This document shows, one piece after another, positions 24,688-32,959 of a stretch of DNA of 64,000 nt. The stretch's first letter is position 1. Every line of letters starts with the position of its first letter. A model generated the notes under the pieces. That model saw only the letters and a list, made by a program, of their open reading frames with translations. It had not been told where the DNA came from and ran no database searches. Both the position numbers and the translations under genes were made by a program. The stretch lies in contig NZ_BCYO01000013.1 of the NCBI RefSeq assembly GCF_001598235.1, positions 56,508 to 120,507 of the forward strand, read 5' to 3'. Origin of the DNA: Polaromonas jejuensis NBRC 106434 (lineage in GTDB: Bacteria; Pseudomonadota; Gammaproteobacteria; Burkholderiales; Burkholderiaceae_C).

Positions 24688-25671
24688 ATGACTACCACCC
24701 TGAACGCCTTCGTCCACACGCTGCGCTATGAGGCCGACGATGTGATCAGCGTCGAGTTGCGACCCGTGCCCGGAACGGAGTTTCCCGCGTTCACCGCGGG
24801 AGCGCACATCGACCTGCACCTGCCCAACGGCATGGAGCGCAGCTACTCGTTGTCCAATTCCTGCGACGAGCACAACCGCTACGTGGTGGGCGTATTGCGC
24901 GACCGCGCCAGCCGCGGCGGCTCGCGCTGCGTGCATGAGCAGTTGCGTGTCGGCATGCGCCTGCCCATCTCCGCGCCGCGCAACAACTTCCCGCTGCACG
25001 AAGAGGCCGGACACACCGTGCTCATCGCCGGCGGCATCGGTGTCACGCCCATCTTGTGCATGGCGCGCCGGCTCAAGGCGATAGGGCGTTCATTCGAAGT
25101 GATGTATTTCGCGCGCTCACGCCAGGGTGCGGCCTTTGTGGCCGAGCTCGAGGCGCTGGGCATGCCGCTGTTGCTGCATTTCGACGAGGAAAAGGGCGGC
25201 CCGCCCGACCTCAAGGCGCTGCTGTCGGCCCACCCACACGAAGTGCTGTCGGTCCGTGCGCCCGAAGTACAGACGCATTACTACGCCTGCGGCCCGGCGG
25301 TCATGCTCGACGCCTTCGAGAAAATCTGCGAGGAACTCGGGCACGAGAACGCCCACATCGAGCGCTTTTCTGCGGTGGAGGTGGCGGCATCGCCCAATGC
25401 GCATGCGACTTACACCGTCGAGCTGCGCCGCAGCGGCCGCATCATCACCATCACGCCGGGCAAGTCGATTCTGGACACCTTGCTCGCCGCCGGAGTGGCA
25501 GTCGATCACAGCTGCTGCGAAGGCGTGTGCGGTTCCTGCGAGACCCGCGTGCTGGCGGGCGAGCCGGACCACCGCGACTCCATCCTCAGCGCCAAGGAAC
25601 GCGCGACCAACAAGGTCATGATGGTTTGCGTCTCCGGCTGCAAGAGCGACTCGCTGGCCCTGGACCTCTGA
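24688..25671 (+). CDS. PDR/VanB-family oxidoreductase
   Basis: A 327-residue reductase that passes electrons from NADH to the Rieske oxygenase. FMN-binding domain (~1-105, RSYSLSNS), NAD domain (~110-225, HTVLIAGGIGVTPILCMAR, YYACGP), and a C-terminal plant-type [2Fe-2S] domain with C-x4-C-x2-C (HSCCEGVCGSCETRVL) and a distal Cys in MMVCVSGC. ATG 24688 fits the usual N-terminus; the frame extends further into the oxygenase gene. Last enzyme gene of the cluster. Confidence 0.9.
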   Translation: MTTTLNAFVHTLRYEADDVISVELRPVPGTEFPAFTAGAHIDLHLPNGMERSYSLSNSCDEHNRYVVGVLRDRASRGGSRCVHEQLRVGMRLPISAPRNNFPLHEEAGHTVLIAGGIGVTPILCMARRLKAIGRSFEVMYFARSRQGAAFVAELEALGMPLLLHFDEEKGGPPDLKALLSAHPHEVLSVRAPEVQTHYYACGPAVMLDAFEKICEELGHENAHIERFSAVEVAASPNAHATYTVELRRSGRIITITPGKSILDTLLAAGVAVDHSCCEGVCGSCETRVLAGEPDHRDSILSAKERATNKVMMVCVSGCKSDSLALDL

Positions 25672-25695
25672 GCCCGGACCTCTGAATTTCCCGCA

Positions 25696-25742
25696 GGACG
25701 GGTTTGGGAGCCGGCCGCATCTTCGGCCGGGTGGTCCCGTCC
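25696..25742 (+). terminator. nested double stem-loop
   Basis: Outer stem GGACGGG (25696-25702) / CCCGTCC (25736-25742) encloses an inner stem CCGGCCG (25711-25717) / CGGCCGG (25724-25730) with a 6-nt loop. Both stems are perfect. It lies in the 130-bp gap between the reductase and porin genes and no T-run follows, so it may be a rho-assisted end or a transcript-stabilising structure rather than a simple terminator. Confidence 0.6.
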
Positions 25743-25801
25743 TACCCACTTCACTCTTTTGCAACAACCAATAAGCGGCACATGTGCCGGAGGAGCAACG
25801 C

Positions 25802-26848
25802 ATGAAAAAATCCCTGATCGCCATCGCGGCGGTGGCTGCGGCCGGCTGTGCATCGGCCCAGTCTTCAGTCACGCTGTTTGGCGTCGTCGACGTGGGCTTG
25901 GCGCACCTGACGGGCGACGGCGTGTCCAAGACCGGCGTGTCCACCGGTGGTGCCAACATCAGCCGCTGGGGCTTTCGCGGCACGGAAGACCTGGGCGGTG
26001 GCGTGGCCGCCAGCTTCTGGCTGGAAGCCGGGCTGGATGTCGACACCGGTAGCGGCAAGGGCGCGGGCGGCCTGAGCTTTAACCGCCGCTCCACGGTAAG
26101 CCTGTCCGGTCCGATCGGCGAAGTGCGCCTGGGCCGCGATGATGCGGCCACGTTCCTGAATACGCTGGTTTTTGACCCCTTCCTGACCAATGGTGTGGGC
26201 GGCACCATGGCCTTCGCCATGTTGGGTATCCCGGGCGCGGCGACCGCCGCGGGTGGCGCACCGATCCAGATCAGCAATGCTGTGAGCTACTTTTTGCCGG
26301 AGAACCTGGGCGGTTTCTATGGCCAGGCGCAAGTGGCGCTGGGTGAGCAACTGTCGAATGCTGCCAACAAAAATCAGGGCGATTACCGGGGTTTGCGGCT
26401 GGGCTACCGCCAGGGGCCGCTGCACGCCGCGCTGGCAACTGGCAAGCTCAAAGGTGATGTCAGCGACAACGACTTGACCGCCAGCAACCTGGGGCTGAGC
26501 TACGACTTTGGCGTGGCCAAGCCCAGCTTTCTGTGGGCCGTTGAAAAGCGCGGGGCTTTGAAAGTGACGGCCACCCAACTGGGTGTGACGGTGCCCTTGG
26601 GCCAGGGTGAGTTGCGTGCCACGTACGGCCGCTACGACACCGCCAACAGCAACGCCGACTGGAACAAATACGCCGTCGGCTATGGCCACAACCTGTCCAA
26701 GCGGACGCAGGTCTACGGAACCTATGCACACCTGAGAAACAAGGCCGGCGCCCAGAAATCGATAGGCGTGCAGGGCCTGACGGCAACCGGGACGACGCTG
26801 GGTGGCCGCTCCAGTGGCTATGAGGTGGGCATCCGCCATTTCTTCTGA
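25802..26848 (+). CDS. outer-membrane porin (Burkholderiales type)
   Basis: A 348-residue trimeric-porin-like protein. Signal peptide MKKSLIAIAAVAAAGCASAQ, then SSVTLFGVVDVGLAHL and SRWGFRGTEDLGGG, which are hallmarks of the Gram_neg_porin family; the C-terminus is YEVGIRHFF with a terminal Phe as required for outer-membrane insertion. GGAGG lies 9 bp upstream of the ATG. Its place after the reductase suggests it admits the pathway substrate, although the hairpin between them could separate its expression. Confidence 0.9.
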   Translation: MKKSLIAIAAVAAAGCASAQSSVTLFGVVDVGLAHLTGDGVSKTGVSTGGANISRWGFRGTEDLGGGVAASFWLEAGLDVDTGSGKGAGGLSFNRRSTVSLSGPIGEVRLGRDDAATFLNTLVFDPFLTNGVGGTMAFAMLGIPGAATAAGGAPIQISNAVSYFLPENLGGFYGQAQVALGEQLSNAANKNQGDYRGLRLGYRQGPLHAALATGKLKGDVSDNDLTASNLGLSYDFGVAKPSFLWAVEKRGALKVTATQLGVTVPLGQGELRATYGRYDTANSNADWNKYAVGYGHNLSKRTQVYGTYAHLRNKAGAQKSIGVQGLTATGTTLGGRSSGYEVGIRHFF

Positions 26849-26984
26849 CGCGTCAGGCGAGGCGACGCGACGCACGGCCCGCAGCGGCCGTTGCACCTTG
26901 CCGTCACTCGCCTGCCGGAGCCAGCCGCGTTTGCGGAAGTCGCCTGGTAGCACCCCCTTGGTACCGCGACAAGAGCCGCTACCA

Positions 26985-28139
26985 TCAAGCCGGGTAAGTG
27001 CCGGGCAGCAGAATGCTTTTGTCGACGGTGTTGATGTCGGTCCGCCCGCAAAACGCCATGGTCAGGTCCAGCTCCTTGTGGATGATCTCCAGGGCCTTGG
27101 TCACACCGGCCTCACCCATGGCGCCCAGCGCATACAGCATGGAGCGGCCAATGTAGGTGCCCTTGGCGCCCAAGGCAACGGCCTTGAGCACATCCTGGCC
27201 CGAGCGAATGCCGCCGTCCATGTGCACTTCGATCTGGCGGCCCACGGCATCGACGATGGCGGGCAGGGCGGTGATGGAAGACGGCGCGCCATCGAGCTGG
27301 CGCCCGCCGTGGTTGGACACGATGATGGCGTCGGCGCCGGTGTTGACCGCGAGTTGCGCGTCTTCGGCGTCCTGAATGCCCTTGAGGATGAGCTTGCCGC
27401 CCCAGCGGTTCTTCACCCACTCCACATCAGCCCAGGACAGGGTGGGGTCAAACTGCTGGGCCGTCCACTCCGACAGCGAGCCCATGTTTTCTATGCCCTT
27501 GACGTGGCCGAAGATGTTGCCGAAGTTGCGCCGCTGCGTGCCCAGCATGCCCAGGCACCAGCGCGGCTTGGTCGCCAGATTGATGAGGTTGGCCAGCGTC
27601 GGCTTGGGCGGCGTGGACAGGCCGTTGCGAATGTCTTTGTGACGCTGTCCCAGAATTTGCAAGTCCAGCGTCAGCACCAACGCCGAGCAGCCCACCGCCT
27701 TGGCGCGGTCTATCAGGCGCGCCGAAAAATCACGGTCGCGCATCAGGTAGAGCTGGAACCAGAACGGGTGGTTGCCGGTCTCCTGGGCCACGTCTTCCAT
27801 CGAGCAAATGCTCATGGTCGAGAGCGTGAAGGGAATGCCGAATTTTTTGGCCGCGCGCGCCGCCAGGATCTCGCCGTCGGCATGCTGCATGCCCGTCATG
27901 CCGGTCGGCGCAATCGCCACCGGCATGGCCACGTCCTGGCCGATCATCTGCGTGCGGGTGGTGCGGCCTTCCATGTTGCAGGCCACGCGCTGGCGCAGCA
28001 GGATTTTCTGGAAATCGGCTTCATTGGCACGGTAGGTGCCTTCGGTCCATGAGCCGGAATCGGCATAGTCGTAAAACATGCGGGGGACGCGCTTTTGCGC
28101 CAGAACGCGCAGGTCTTCGATGTGGGTGATGACGGGCAT
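26985..28139 (-). CDS. lldD: FMN-dependent alpha-hydroxy-acid oxidase / L-lactate dehydrogenase
   Basis: A 384-residue FMN enzyme. Features are PRMFYDYADSGSWTE near the N-terminus, PVAIAPTGMTGMQHADGE, LTLDLQILGQR, the catalytic His-Arg segment SNHGGRQLDGAPSS, and HMDGGIRSGQDVLKA and GRSMLYALGAMG in the FMN phosphate site. AGGAG lies 10 bp before the ATG. Oxidises lactate or another 2-hydroxy acid and passes electrons to the chain or oxygen. A decayed copy lies at 11841-12032. Convergent with the porin gene. Confidence 0.87.
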   Translation of the reverse strand: MPVITHIEDLRVLAQKRVPRMFYDYADSGSWTEGTYRANEADFQKILLRQRVACNMEGRTTRTQMIGQDVAMPVAIAPTGMTGMQHADGEILAARAAKKFGIPFTLSTMSICSMEDVAQETGNHPFWFQLYLMRDRDFSARLIDRAKAVGCSALVLTLDLQILGQRHKDIRNGLSTPPKPTLANLINLATKPRWCLGMLGTQRRNFGNIFGHVKGIENMGSLSEWTAQQFDPTLSWADVEWVKNRWGGKLILKGIQDAEDAQLAVNTGADAIIVSNHGGRQLDGAPSSITALPAIVDAVGRQIEVHMDGGIRSGQDVLKAVALGAKGTYIGRSMLYALGAMGEAGVTKALEIIHKELDLTMAFCGRTDINTVDKSILLPGTYPA

Positions 28140-28294
28140 GAGGCGGTAACTCCTGATTCTTCGAACCGCATCGTAGCCAGTTTGGCCGCCTGGCGGGTTG
28201 AAAGTTTTTTGGAAATGGGCGCGCCGGTGTAATTTTTCTCATGCCGGCAGCGAGTCCGGGGGCTGCATTGGACAAATACGAGAAAGGCTTTTTT
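28140..28294. other. intergenic region, AT-richer
   Basis: Holds the lldD ribosome-binding site and probably its promoter on the minus strand. No gene or terminator with a T-run was seen on the rskA side. Confidence 0.35.
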
Positions 28295-29104
28295 TCAGAG
28301 TATTTTTTGAATCAATGCACCCTTGAACAGCACCGGCCCGGTCGGTCCGCCCGCACCGGGAACGCCGCCTTTGGGCTCCAGGCTAATGGCCAGTGCGGGC
28401 ACTTCGCGCACATCGCCCTCTGCCGCAGTCAGGCGCAGCACCTTTTCACGGCCCAATACACCGAGCGATTTGGGGCCGCCCGTGGGGGGGAGCGCCCATA
28501 GCTGCAATGACCTGTCGCCGGCCTCCTGGTAGTCGCCCACGCGTTGCAAAACCAGCTTGCGGTTTTTGGGGTCAAACGTCACCAGCATGCTGGCTGCCGA
28601 TTTTTCGTCGGCCAGCACGGCCACGTATTCAATTTGCGGAGCCGCCTGCAACTGCGCTCGCAAGGCGGCCACCTGGCTGCCGAGTTGCTGGCTCAGCTGG
28701 TCTCGCATGTTCACGCCGACAAGTACGGCCACCACCGTGGCAACCACCCCGGCTGCGGTCGCACCGCGCCACAGGGCAAGGCTGCGCAGCCAGCCGCCAA
28801 GACCCTCGCCGGGGCTCGCAGTGTCTTTCAGCGCGGCCTGTCGAGTGGCCTGCATCGAGAGCGCCTCCTTTTCGTTTTGCAGAAGCTTGTCGATGCGCGT
28901 CCATACGGCTGGATCGGGCGCTGACTGAGGCTGCAACTCGTTCATGCTGGCCATGCGGGATTGCCAGATGAGCGCGGCCGCCCGCACCGGTGCCTGCTCG
29001 CGTGCCAGCGCCTCAAACCGGCGGCGCGCACCGCCACGCAGGGTGCCCAATGCATAACTGCTGGCCAGGTGGTTCAGCAACTCGGGGTTTTTGACAGGGT
29101 TCAT
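28295..29104 (-). CDS. anti-sigma factor, RskA/SigK-type
   Basis: A 269-residue membrane protein. The cytoplasmic N-terminus (~1-95) holds the zinc-less anti-sigma helices (LLNHLASSYALGTLRGGARRRFEAL). A single transmembrane helix (~125-147) precedes a coiled segment and a periplasmic RskA domain ending PKGGVPGAGGPTGPVLFKGALI. It follows the sigma gene by 7 bp on the same strand and should hold that sigma factor at the membrane until a signal triggers release. ATG 29104 is preferred over the longer upstream frame, which overlaps the sigma gene. Confidence 0.85.
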   Translation of the reverse strand: MNPVKNPELLNHLASSYALGTLRGGARRRFEALAREQAPVRAAALIWQSRMASMNELQPQSAPDPAVWTRIDKLLQNEKEALSMQATRQAALKDTASPGEGLGGWLRSLALWRGATAAGVVATVVAVLVGVNMRDQLSQQLGSQVAALRAQLQAAPQIEYVAVLADEKSAASMLVTFDPKNRKLVLQRVGDYQEAGDRSLQLWALPPTGGPKSLGVLGREKVLRLTAAEGDVREVPALAISLEPKGGVPGAGGPTGPVLFKGALIQKIL

Positions 29105-29111
29105 GTGGCCC

Positions 29112-29687
29112 TCATGCAAACCGTGCCATGCACAGGCGCAACTGGTCCAACCCGCGCCGGATCCAGGTCTTGACGGTGCCAAGGGGCAGCTTGAGCTGCT
29201 GAGCCAATTCACTGTGGCTCAAATCGCGAATGTAGGCCAGGCTAAGCACCTCGCGCTGGCGGTTTTCCAGCTGATCCAGACACTGATGCAGCGCCCAGGC
29301 CTGTTCGCTGGCCTGCGCGGTGTCCATCGGGCAGGGTGAATCACCCTCCAGTGTCTCGGCCAGAGCCTCGTCGATTTCCTGCGTCACATGGCTGCGCTCG
29401 GCGGTGCGGCGGCGCAGAAAGTCCAGCCCCCGGCTGCGCACGATCAGGCCCATCCAGGCCATGGGTGGGCTCAGGGACGCACGGTAGCTGCCGCCCGAAC
29501 GCCAGATGGTGAGAAAGGCTTCCTGCAGCACGTCTTCGGCGCGTTCCCGGTTGCCAACCACGCGAATGGCCAGCCCGAAAAGTTTGGGCGAGCAGCGGTC
29601 GTACAGGGCCTTCAGCGCGGCATGGTCCTGCGTGGCCACGCGGTCCAGCAGGGCGATCAACTCGGCGTCAGTGGTTTCAGCGTTCAT
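29112..29687 (-). CDS. ECF RNA polymerase sigma factor (SigK-like)
   Basis: A 191-residue sigma-70 factor of the extracytoplasmic-function type. Region 2 spans ~20-90 (ALKALYDRCSPKLFGLAIRVVGNRERAEDVLQEAFLTIW). Region 4 spans ~130-185 (ENRQREVLSLAYIRDLSHSELAQQLKLPLGTVKTWIRRGLDQL). ATG 29687 gives normal length; the frame is open upstream to 29855, but that portion reads through intergenic repeat sequence. Cognate anti-sigma factor directly downstream; the divergent ferritin-like/cytochrome pair could be in its regulon. Confidence 0.88.
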   Translation of the reverse strand: MNAETTDAELIALLDRVATQDHAALKALYDRCSPKLFGLAIRVVGNRERAEDVLQEAFLTIWRSGGSYRASLSPPMAWMGLIVRSRGLDFLRRRTAERSHVTQEIDEALAETLEGDSPCPMDTAQASEQAWALHQCLDQLENRQREVLSLAYIRDLSHSELAQQLKLPLGTVKTWIRRGLDQLRLCMARFA

Positions 29688-30046
29688 GGTGGGATTGTCT
29701 GTGATTCGCGCGGAAAGAGCAGCAGCAAAGAAGAATCCGGAAATCCCGAATCCGCGCGAAGCAGGCAAGTGCCTGGGCGGTTCCGATTTGCTATCTAATT
29801 TATAGCTGCTCGTGAAATGAAGACATGGGCTGGGCGAGGAAAAAATAAAAATCAACCGGTAGCAGCCGGAGTGGCTTGATGCAGTGGATACGCCGCCTGC
29901 GGGCTGGCGGATTCACGCATGCCAATGTCCGACCAGGCCGTGGGGACAAACTGAATCCAGTTTGGCTTGAGCTTGCGTATTCAAACCGTCGGACGATTTT
30001 TCCGATGCTGGCACTACGCCATCAACCCATCTCAAAGGAGACCGCC
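29688..30046. other. divergent intergenic region
   Basis: Region between the sigma factor and ferritin-like genes. Contains an inverted repeat CAGGCA-AG-TGCCTG (29762-29775), the interspersed palindrome at 29790-29806, and an AAAGGAGA ribosome-binding site just before 30047. It probably carries promoters in both directions, but no ECF consensus was identified. Confidence 0.4.
29790..29806. repeat. short interspersed palindrome GCTAT...ATAGC
   Basis: GCTATCTAATTTATAGC: 5-bp arms around a 7-nt centre. It is the same kind of element as at 56387, and looser versions lie at 55103, 58859 and 60692. Such GCTAT..ATAGC elements are frequent in Comamonadaceae genomes, to my knowledge. Confidence 0.65.
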
Positions 30047-30643
30047 ATGAAATCAGTTGTTCAAACCCTCACCAGTCCAGCATTTGCCGCTTCACGTCGC
30101 ACTTTCATGGGGCGCACGGGCACGCTGTCCGCTGTGGCCGTGGCCCTGCTGGCAGGCAAAAGCGCCTTGGCGCAAGGCATGGGTGGCGACATGTCCAAGG
30201 ACGTCGGCATCCTGAACGTGGCGCTCGGCCTGGAGCATGAAGCCATCAACGCGTACCAGTTGGGGGCCGGCAGCGGCTTGCTGCAAAAGCCGGTGCTTGA
30301 TATTGCCGTGCAGTTTCAGGGTCATCACAAGTCGCACCGCGACGCATTGATGGCCACCATCCAGAAAATGGGCGGAACGCCGGTGATGGAGAAGAAGCTC
30401 GACGAATACGCCAAGGCGCTCAAGGCGGATACGCTGCGTAACCAGGGTGATGTGCTGGATTTGGCTGCCCGCCTGGAACTGGGCGCCACCAATGCCTACC
30501 TGGGTGTGATCCCCGCGTTTGGCAGCAAAGACCTGGCCAAGATTGCCGCCCGCCTGGCCGCCGACGAGACCATGCACTACACCTTTTTGACCAATGCGCT
30601 GGGACGTCCGTTGCCCGCAGCTGCTTTGTCGTTTGGTGCCTGA
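30047..30643 (+). CDS. Tat-exported ferritin-like domain protein
   Basis: A 198-residue protein with a twin-arginine signal (SRRTFMGRTGTLSAVAVALLAG, cleavage near ALAQ) and a four-helix ferritin-like domain (~55-190). Possible metal-site residues are in LEHEAINAYQ, QGHHKSHRD, ARLELGATNAYLG and ADETMHYTF (ExxH). Resembles the Ferritin_2 family of exported diiron-like proteins; function is not established. Strong ribosome-binding site AAAGGAGA. The c-type cytochrome gene follows after 22 bp, suggesting a periplasmic redox or oxidative-stress role. Confidence 0.8.
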   Translation: MKSVVQTLTSPAFAASRRTFMGRTGTLSAVAVALLAGKSALAQGMGGDMSKDVGILNVALGLEHEAINAYQLGAGSGLLQKPVLDIAVQFQGHHKSHRDALMATIQKMGGTPVMEKKLDEYAKALKADTLRNQGDVLDLAARLELGATNAYLGVIPAFGSKDLAKIAARLAADETMHYTFLTNALGRPLPAAALSFGA

Positions 30644-30665
30644 TGTCCTGGTGAGGCCAAGCCGT

Positions 30666-31100
30666 ATGGCATCTGCCCAAGCCATTGCGATGACCTATGC
30701 AACGACTCCCTTGGGGGCCGTCGTCTGGCTGGCCGCCGCGACTGCCGCGCTCTGGGCTGTGCCGGTCCATGTGGCCGCCCAGTCCGTCGAGCGCGGCAAG
30801 ATGCTTTATGAGGCGCGATGCGGGGCCTGCCACAGCGTGGATGCCAACCGCATTGGCCCGGCGCACCGGGGCGTGCTGGGCCGCAAGGCGGGCAGTGCGC
30901 CCGGCTTTGCGTACTCCAGGGCGCTGGCCGGCAGCAAGCTGGTCTGGACCCGCGACAACCTGCTGGCCTGGCTCAAGGATCCCGAGTCAGTGATCCCCGG
31001 CCAAGGCATGAATTACAGCCTGGGTGAAGCCAGCGAGCGCGAAGATGTGGTGGCTTATCTGGCAACACTCACCAGCCCCAGGACCGGCGCTGCCCGCTGA
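30666..31100 (+). CDS. class I c-type cytochrome
   Basis: A 144-residue exported protein. Signal sequence up to VHVAAQS (~40), haem attachment motif CGACH, RIGPAHRGVLGRKAG, and the axial methionine in PGQGMNYSL, all of the cytochrome c2/c550 type. Located in the periplasm, it probably passes electrons with the ferritin-like protein or the respiratory chain. A second ATG at 30690 could be the start and gives a more typical signal peptide. Convergent with the protease gene; a perfect hairpin lies between them. Confidence 0.85.
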   Translation: MASAQAIAMTYATTPLGAVVWLAAATAALWAVPVHVAAQSVERGKMLYEARCGACHSVDANRIGPAHRGVLGRKAGSAPGFAYSRALAGSKLVWTRDNLLAWLKDPESVIPGQGMNYSLGEASEREDVVAYLATLTSPRTGAAR

Positions 31101-31126
31101 CGACATTGGCTAAGCGCCTATATGGA

Positions 31127-31150
31127 CGCCGTGCCCAAAAAGGCACGGCG
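31127..31150. terminator. perfect hairpin between convergent genes
   Basis: CGCCGTGCC (31127-31135) pairs perfectly with GGCACGGCG (31142-31150) around CAAAAA. It sits between the convergent cytochrome and HtrA genes, a position typical for a shared terminator, although only short T/A tracts flank it. Confidence 0.65.
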
Positions 31151-31189
31151 GACTACATCTTCTGGCGTGCTGCCTGAGGCTGTCGGGTG

Positions 31190-32704
31190 TCAGCCGATGC
31201 GAACCGGCACAAAGATCTTGCTGTCGCCGCGCTGGATCAGCAGCGCCACCGATTTCTCCGACTTGGCCACGACCGAGCGGACCTGCTCGACGCTTTTCAC
31301 CGGAACGCCGTTGATGGAAATCAGCACGTCGCCGGATTGCACGCCGGCCATTGCCGCCGGGCCGCTGGCCTGCTGGACCACGAGGCCGTTGTCCACGCCC
31401 ACCTGCTGCCTTTCATCGGGCTGAAGCGGACGCAAGGCCAGGCCCAGCTTGCCCTGGTTGGCCGGCTCTTTCCTGCTGGCCACCGGCTCCGATTTGTCAT
31501 TGGTGTTCGCCAGGCGTGCCGTGAGTTCCTTGGGGGAGCCCTGACGCCAGATGCCCAGTTTGACGGTGTCGCCGGGTGCCGCCAGACCGATCAGTGCCGG
31601 CAGGTCGCCCGAAGACACAATAGGCTGGCCGTTGACCTGGCGAATCACGTCGCCCGACTGCAGGCCGGCCTTGTCGGCCGGGCTGCCTTTTTCGACCGCG
31701 GAGACCAGGGCACCTTCTGGCTTGTCCAGCTTGAAGGAATCGGCAAAGGCCTGATTCACCTCCTGCACGGCCACGCCCAGCCTGGCATGCTCGACCTTGC
31801 CGGTGGCCACAATCTGCTTCTGGATTTTTGCCGCGACGTCAATTGGAATGGCAAACGACACGCCCTGGTAGCCGCCGCTGCGGGTGTAGATCTGCGAGTT
31901 GATGCCCACGACCTCGCCACGCGTGTTGAAGAGCGGCCCGCCGGAATTGCCGGGGTTGATCGCCACGTCGGTCTGGATGAAGGGCACGGCGCTGTCGTCG
32001 GGCAAGGAGCGGCCCTTGGCACTGACCACGCCGGCGGTCACGGTGTTTTCAAAACCGAAGGGAGAGCCTATCGCCAGCACCCACTCGCCGACCCTGAGGT
32101 CGCTGGTTTTTCCCAGGGTGGCCACGGGCAGGTTTTTGGCATCGATGCGCAGCACGGCCACGTCGGTTTTCGGGTCCGCGCCCAGCACCTTGGCGCGGTA
32201 TTCGCGCCGGTCGGTCAGCTTGACGGTCACTTCCTTCGCATCGCGCACCACGTGGGCATTGGTCAGGATGATGCCGTCGGCGCTGACGATGAAGCCCGAG
32301 CCCTGGCCGCGCACGGGCATTTCCTGCTGTGAGTCCCGTCCGCTGCCGGGCCGCTGGCCTTGCTGGAAGCGGCGGAAAAATTCAAGGAAAGGATCGTTGG
32401 AAAATGCGCCGTCTTCGTCGTCTCCGCCCTGGGCCAGTGGCGAGTCGTTGGACACCTTGGTCGTGCCGGTCACGCTGATGTTGACGACGGTCGGGCCGTA
32501 GCGCTCGGTGATCTGGGCGAAGTCTGGCAATGTCGCAGTCGTGCTGACTGCGCCCGCCGCAGGCTGGCTGGTTGTGGCACCTGGCGCGGCCGCCGTGGCC
32601 GTTGCATGCATGGCATTCAGGGCTGTCACCCCGGCACCACCAATGGCACCGGCGGTCAACAGGGCAACAACCAGCGAGGTATTTTTCAAAGCGGCAGATG
32701 TCAT
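31190..32704 (-). CDS. degP: HtrA/DegP-family periplasmic serine protease
   Basis: A 504-residue quality-control protease. An N-terminal signal/anchor helix precedes the trypsin-like domain with catalytic His151 (TNAHVV), Asp181 (KTDVAVL) and Ser254 (GNSGGPLF). PDZ1 (~285-375, LGVAVQEVNQAFADSF) and PDZ2 (~400-500, SGDVLISINGVPVKS) follow. Degrades or refolds damaged envelope proteins. Alone on its strand. A 17-bp box nearly identical to one before the qseB gene lies 64 bp upstream, so it may be controlled by the QseB-type regulator. Could also be called mucD. Confidence 0.9.
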   Translation of the reverse strand: MTSAALKNTSLVVALLTAGAIGGAGVTALNAMHATATAAAPGATTSQPAAGAVSTTATLPDFAQITERYGPTVVNISVTGTTKVSNDSPLAQGGDDEDGAFSNDPFLEFFRRFQQGQRPGSGRDSQQEMPVRGQGSGFIVSADGIILTNAHVVRDAKEVTVKLTDRREYRAKVLGADPKTDVAVLRIDAKNLPVATLGKTSDLRVGEWVLAIGSPFGFENTVTAGVVSAKGRSLPDDSAVPFIQTDVAINPGNSGGPLFNTRGEVVGINSQIYTRSGGYQGVSFAIPIDVAAKIQKQIVATGKVEHARLGVAVQEVNQAFADSFKLDKPEGALVSAVEKGSPADKAGLQSGDVIRQVNGQPIVSSGDLPALIGLAAPGDTVKLGIWRQGSPKELTARLANTNDKSEPVASRKEPANQGKLGLALRPLQPDERQQVGVDNGLVVQQASGPAAMAGVQSGDVLISINGVPVKSVEQVRSVVAKSEKSVALLIQRGDSKIFVPVRIG

Positions 32705-32767
32705 GGAGCGATTCCTTCGGTAGGAGGCACACAGCGGTGCCGATAGCCACGACTATGAGGACGCAGT

Positions 32768-32784
32768 CTTAGACGGGGCTTAAA
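32768..32784 (-). promoter_or_regulatory. candidate QseB-type box upstream of degP
   Basis: On the minus strand TTTAAGCCCCGTCTAAG, a direct repeat of TTTAAG/TCTAAG separated by 5 bp. It differs at two positions from the element upstream of the qseB-type gene. Half-sites of this kind with 5-bp spacing are typical of OmpR-family regulators of the QseB/PmrA group. Confidence 0.6.
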
Positions 32785-32815
32785 GCGGGCAGGCCTACCT
32801 GTTTTCGCATTCACC

Positions 32816-32833
32816 CCTGTCAGTTCTGACAGG
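32816..32833. promoter_or_regulatory. inverted repeat in degP/T1SS divergent region
   Basis: CCTGTCAG (32816-32823) and CTGACAGG (32826-32833) form a perfect 8-bp dyad with a 2-bp centre; ACC/GGT-like ends extend it. Lies ~130 bp before the exporter gene. No T-run, so an operator is more likely than a terminator. A smaller hairpin (ATGCCC-TTTT-GGGCAT, 32850-32865) follows. Confidence 0.5.
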
Positions 32834-32959
32834 TGCAACTGTTGTGTCGATGCCCTTTTGGGCATTAATTGCATCCGTTTTTAAATGTTTCAAACATATA
32901 CTTTTGTGACAACAGTTGGGGGCTCACAAGCAAATTTGTGGGTGGAGAAAATAAAGTTA

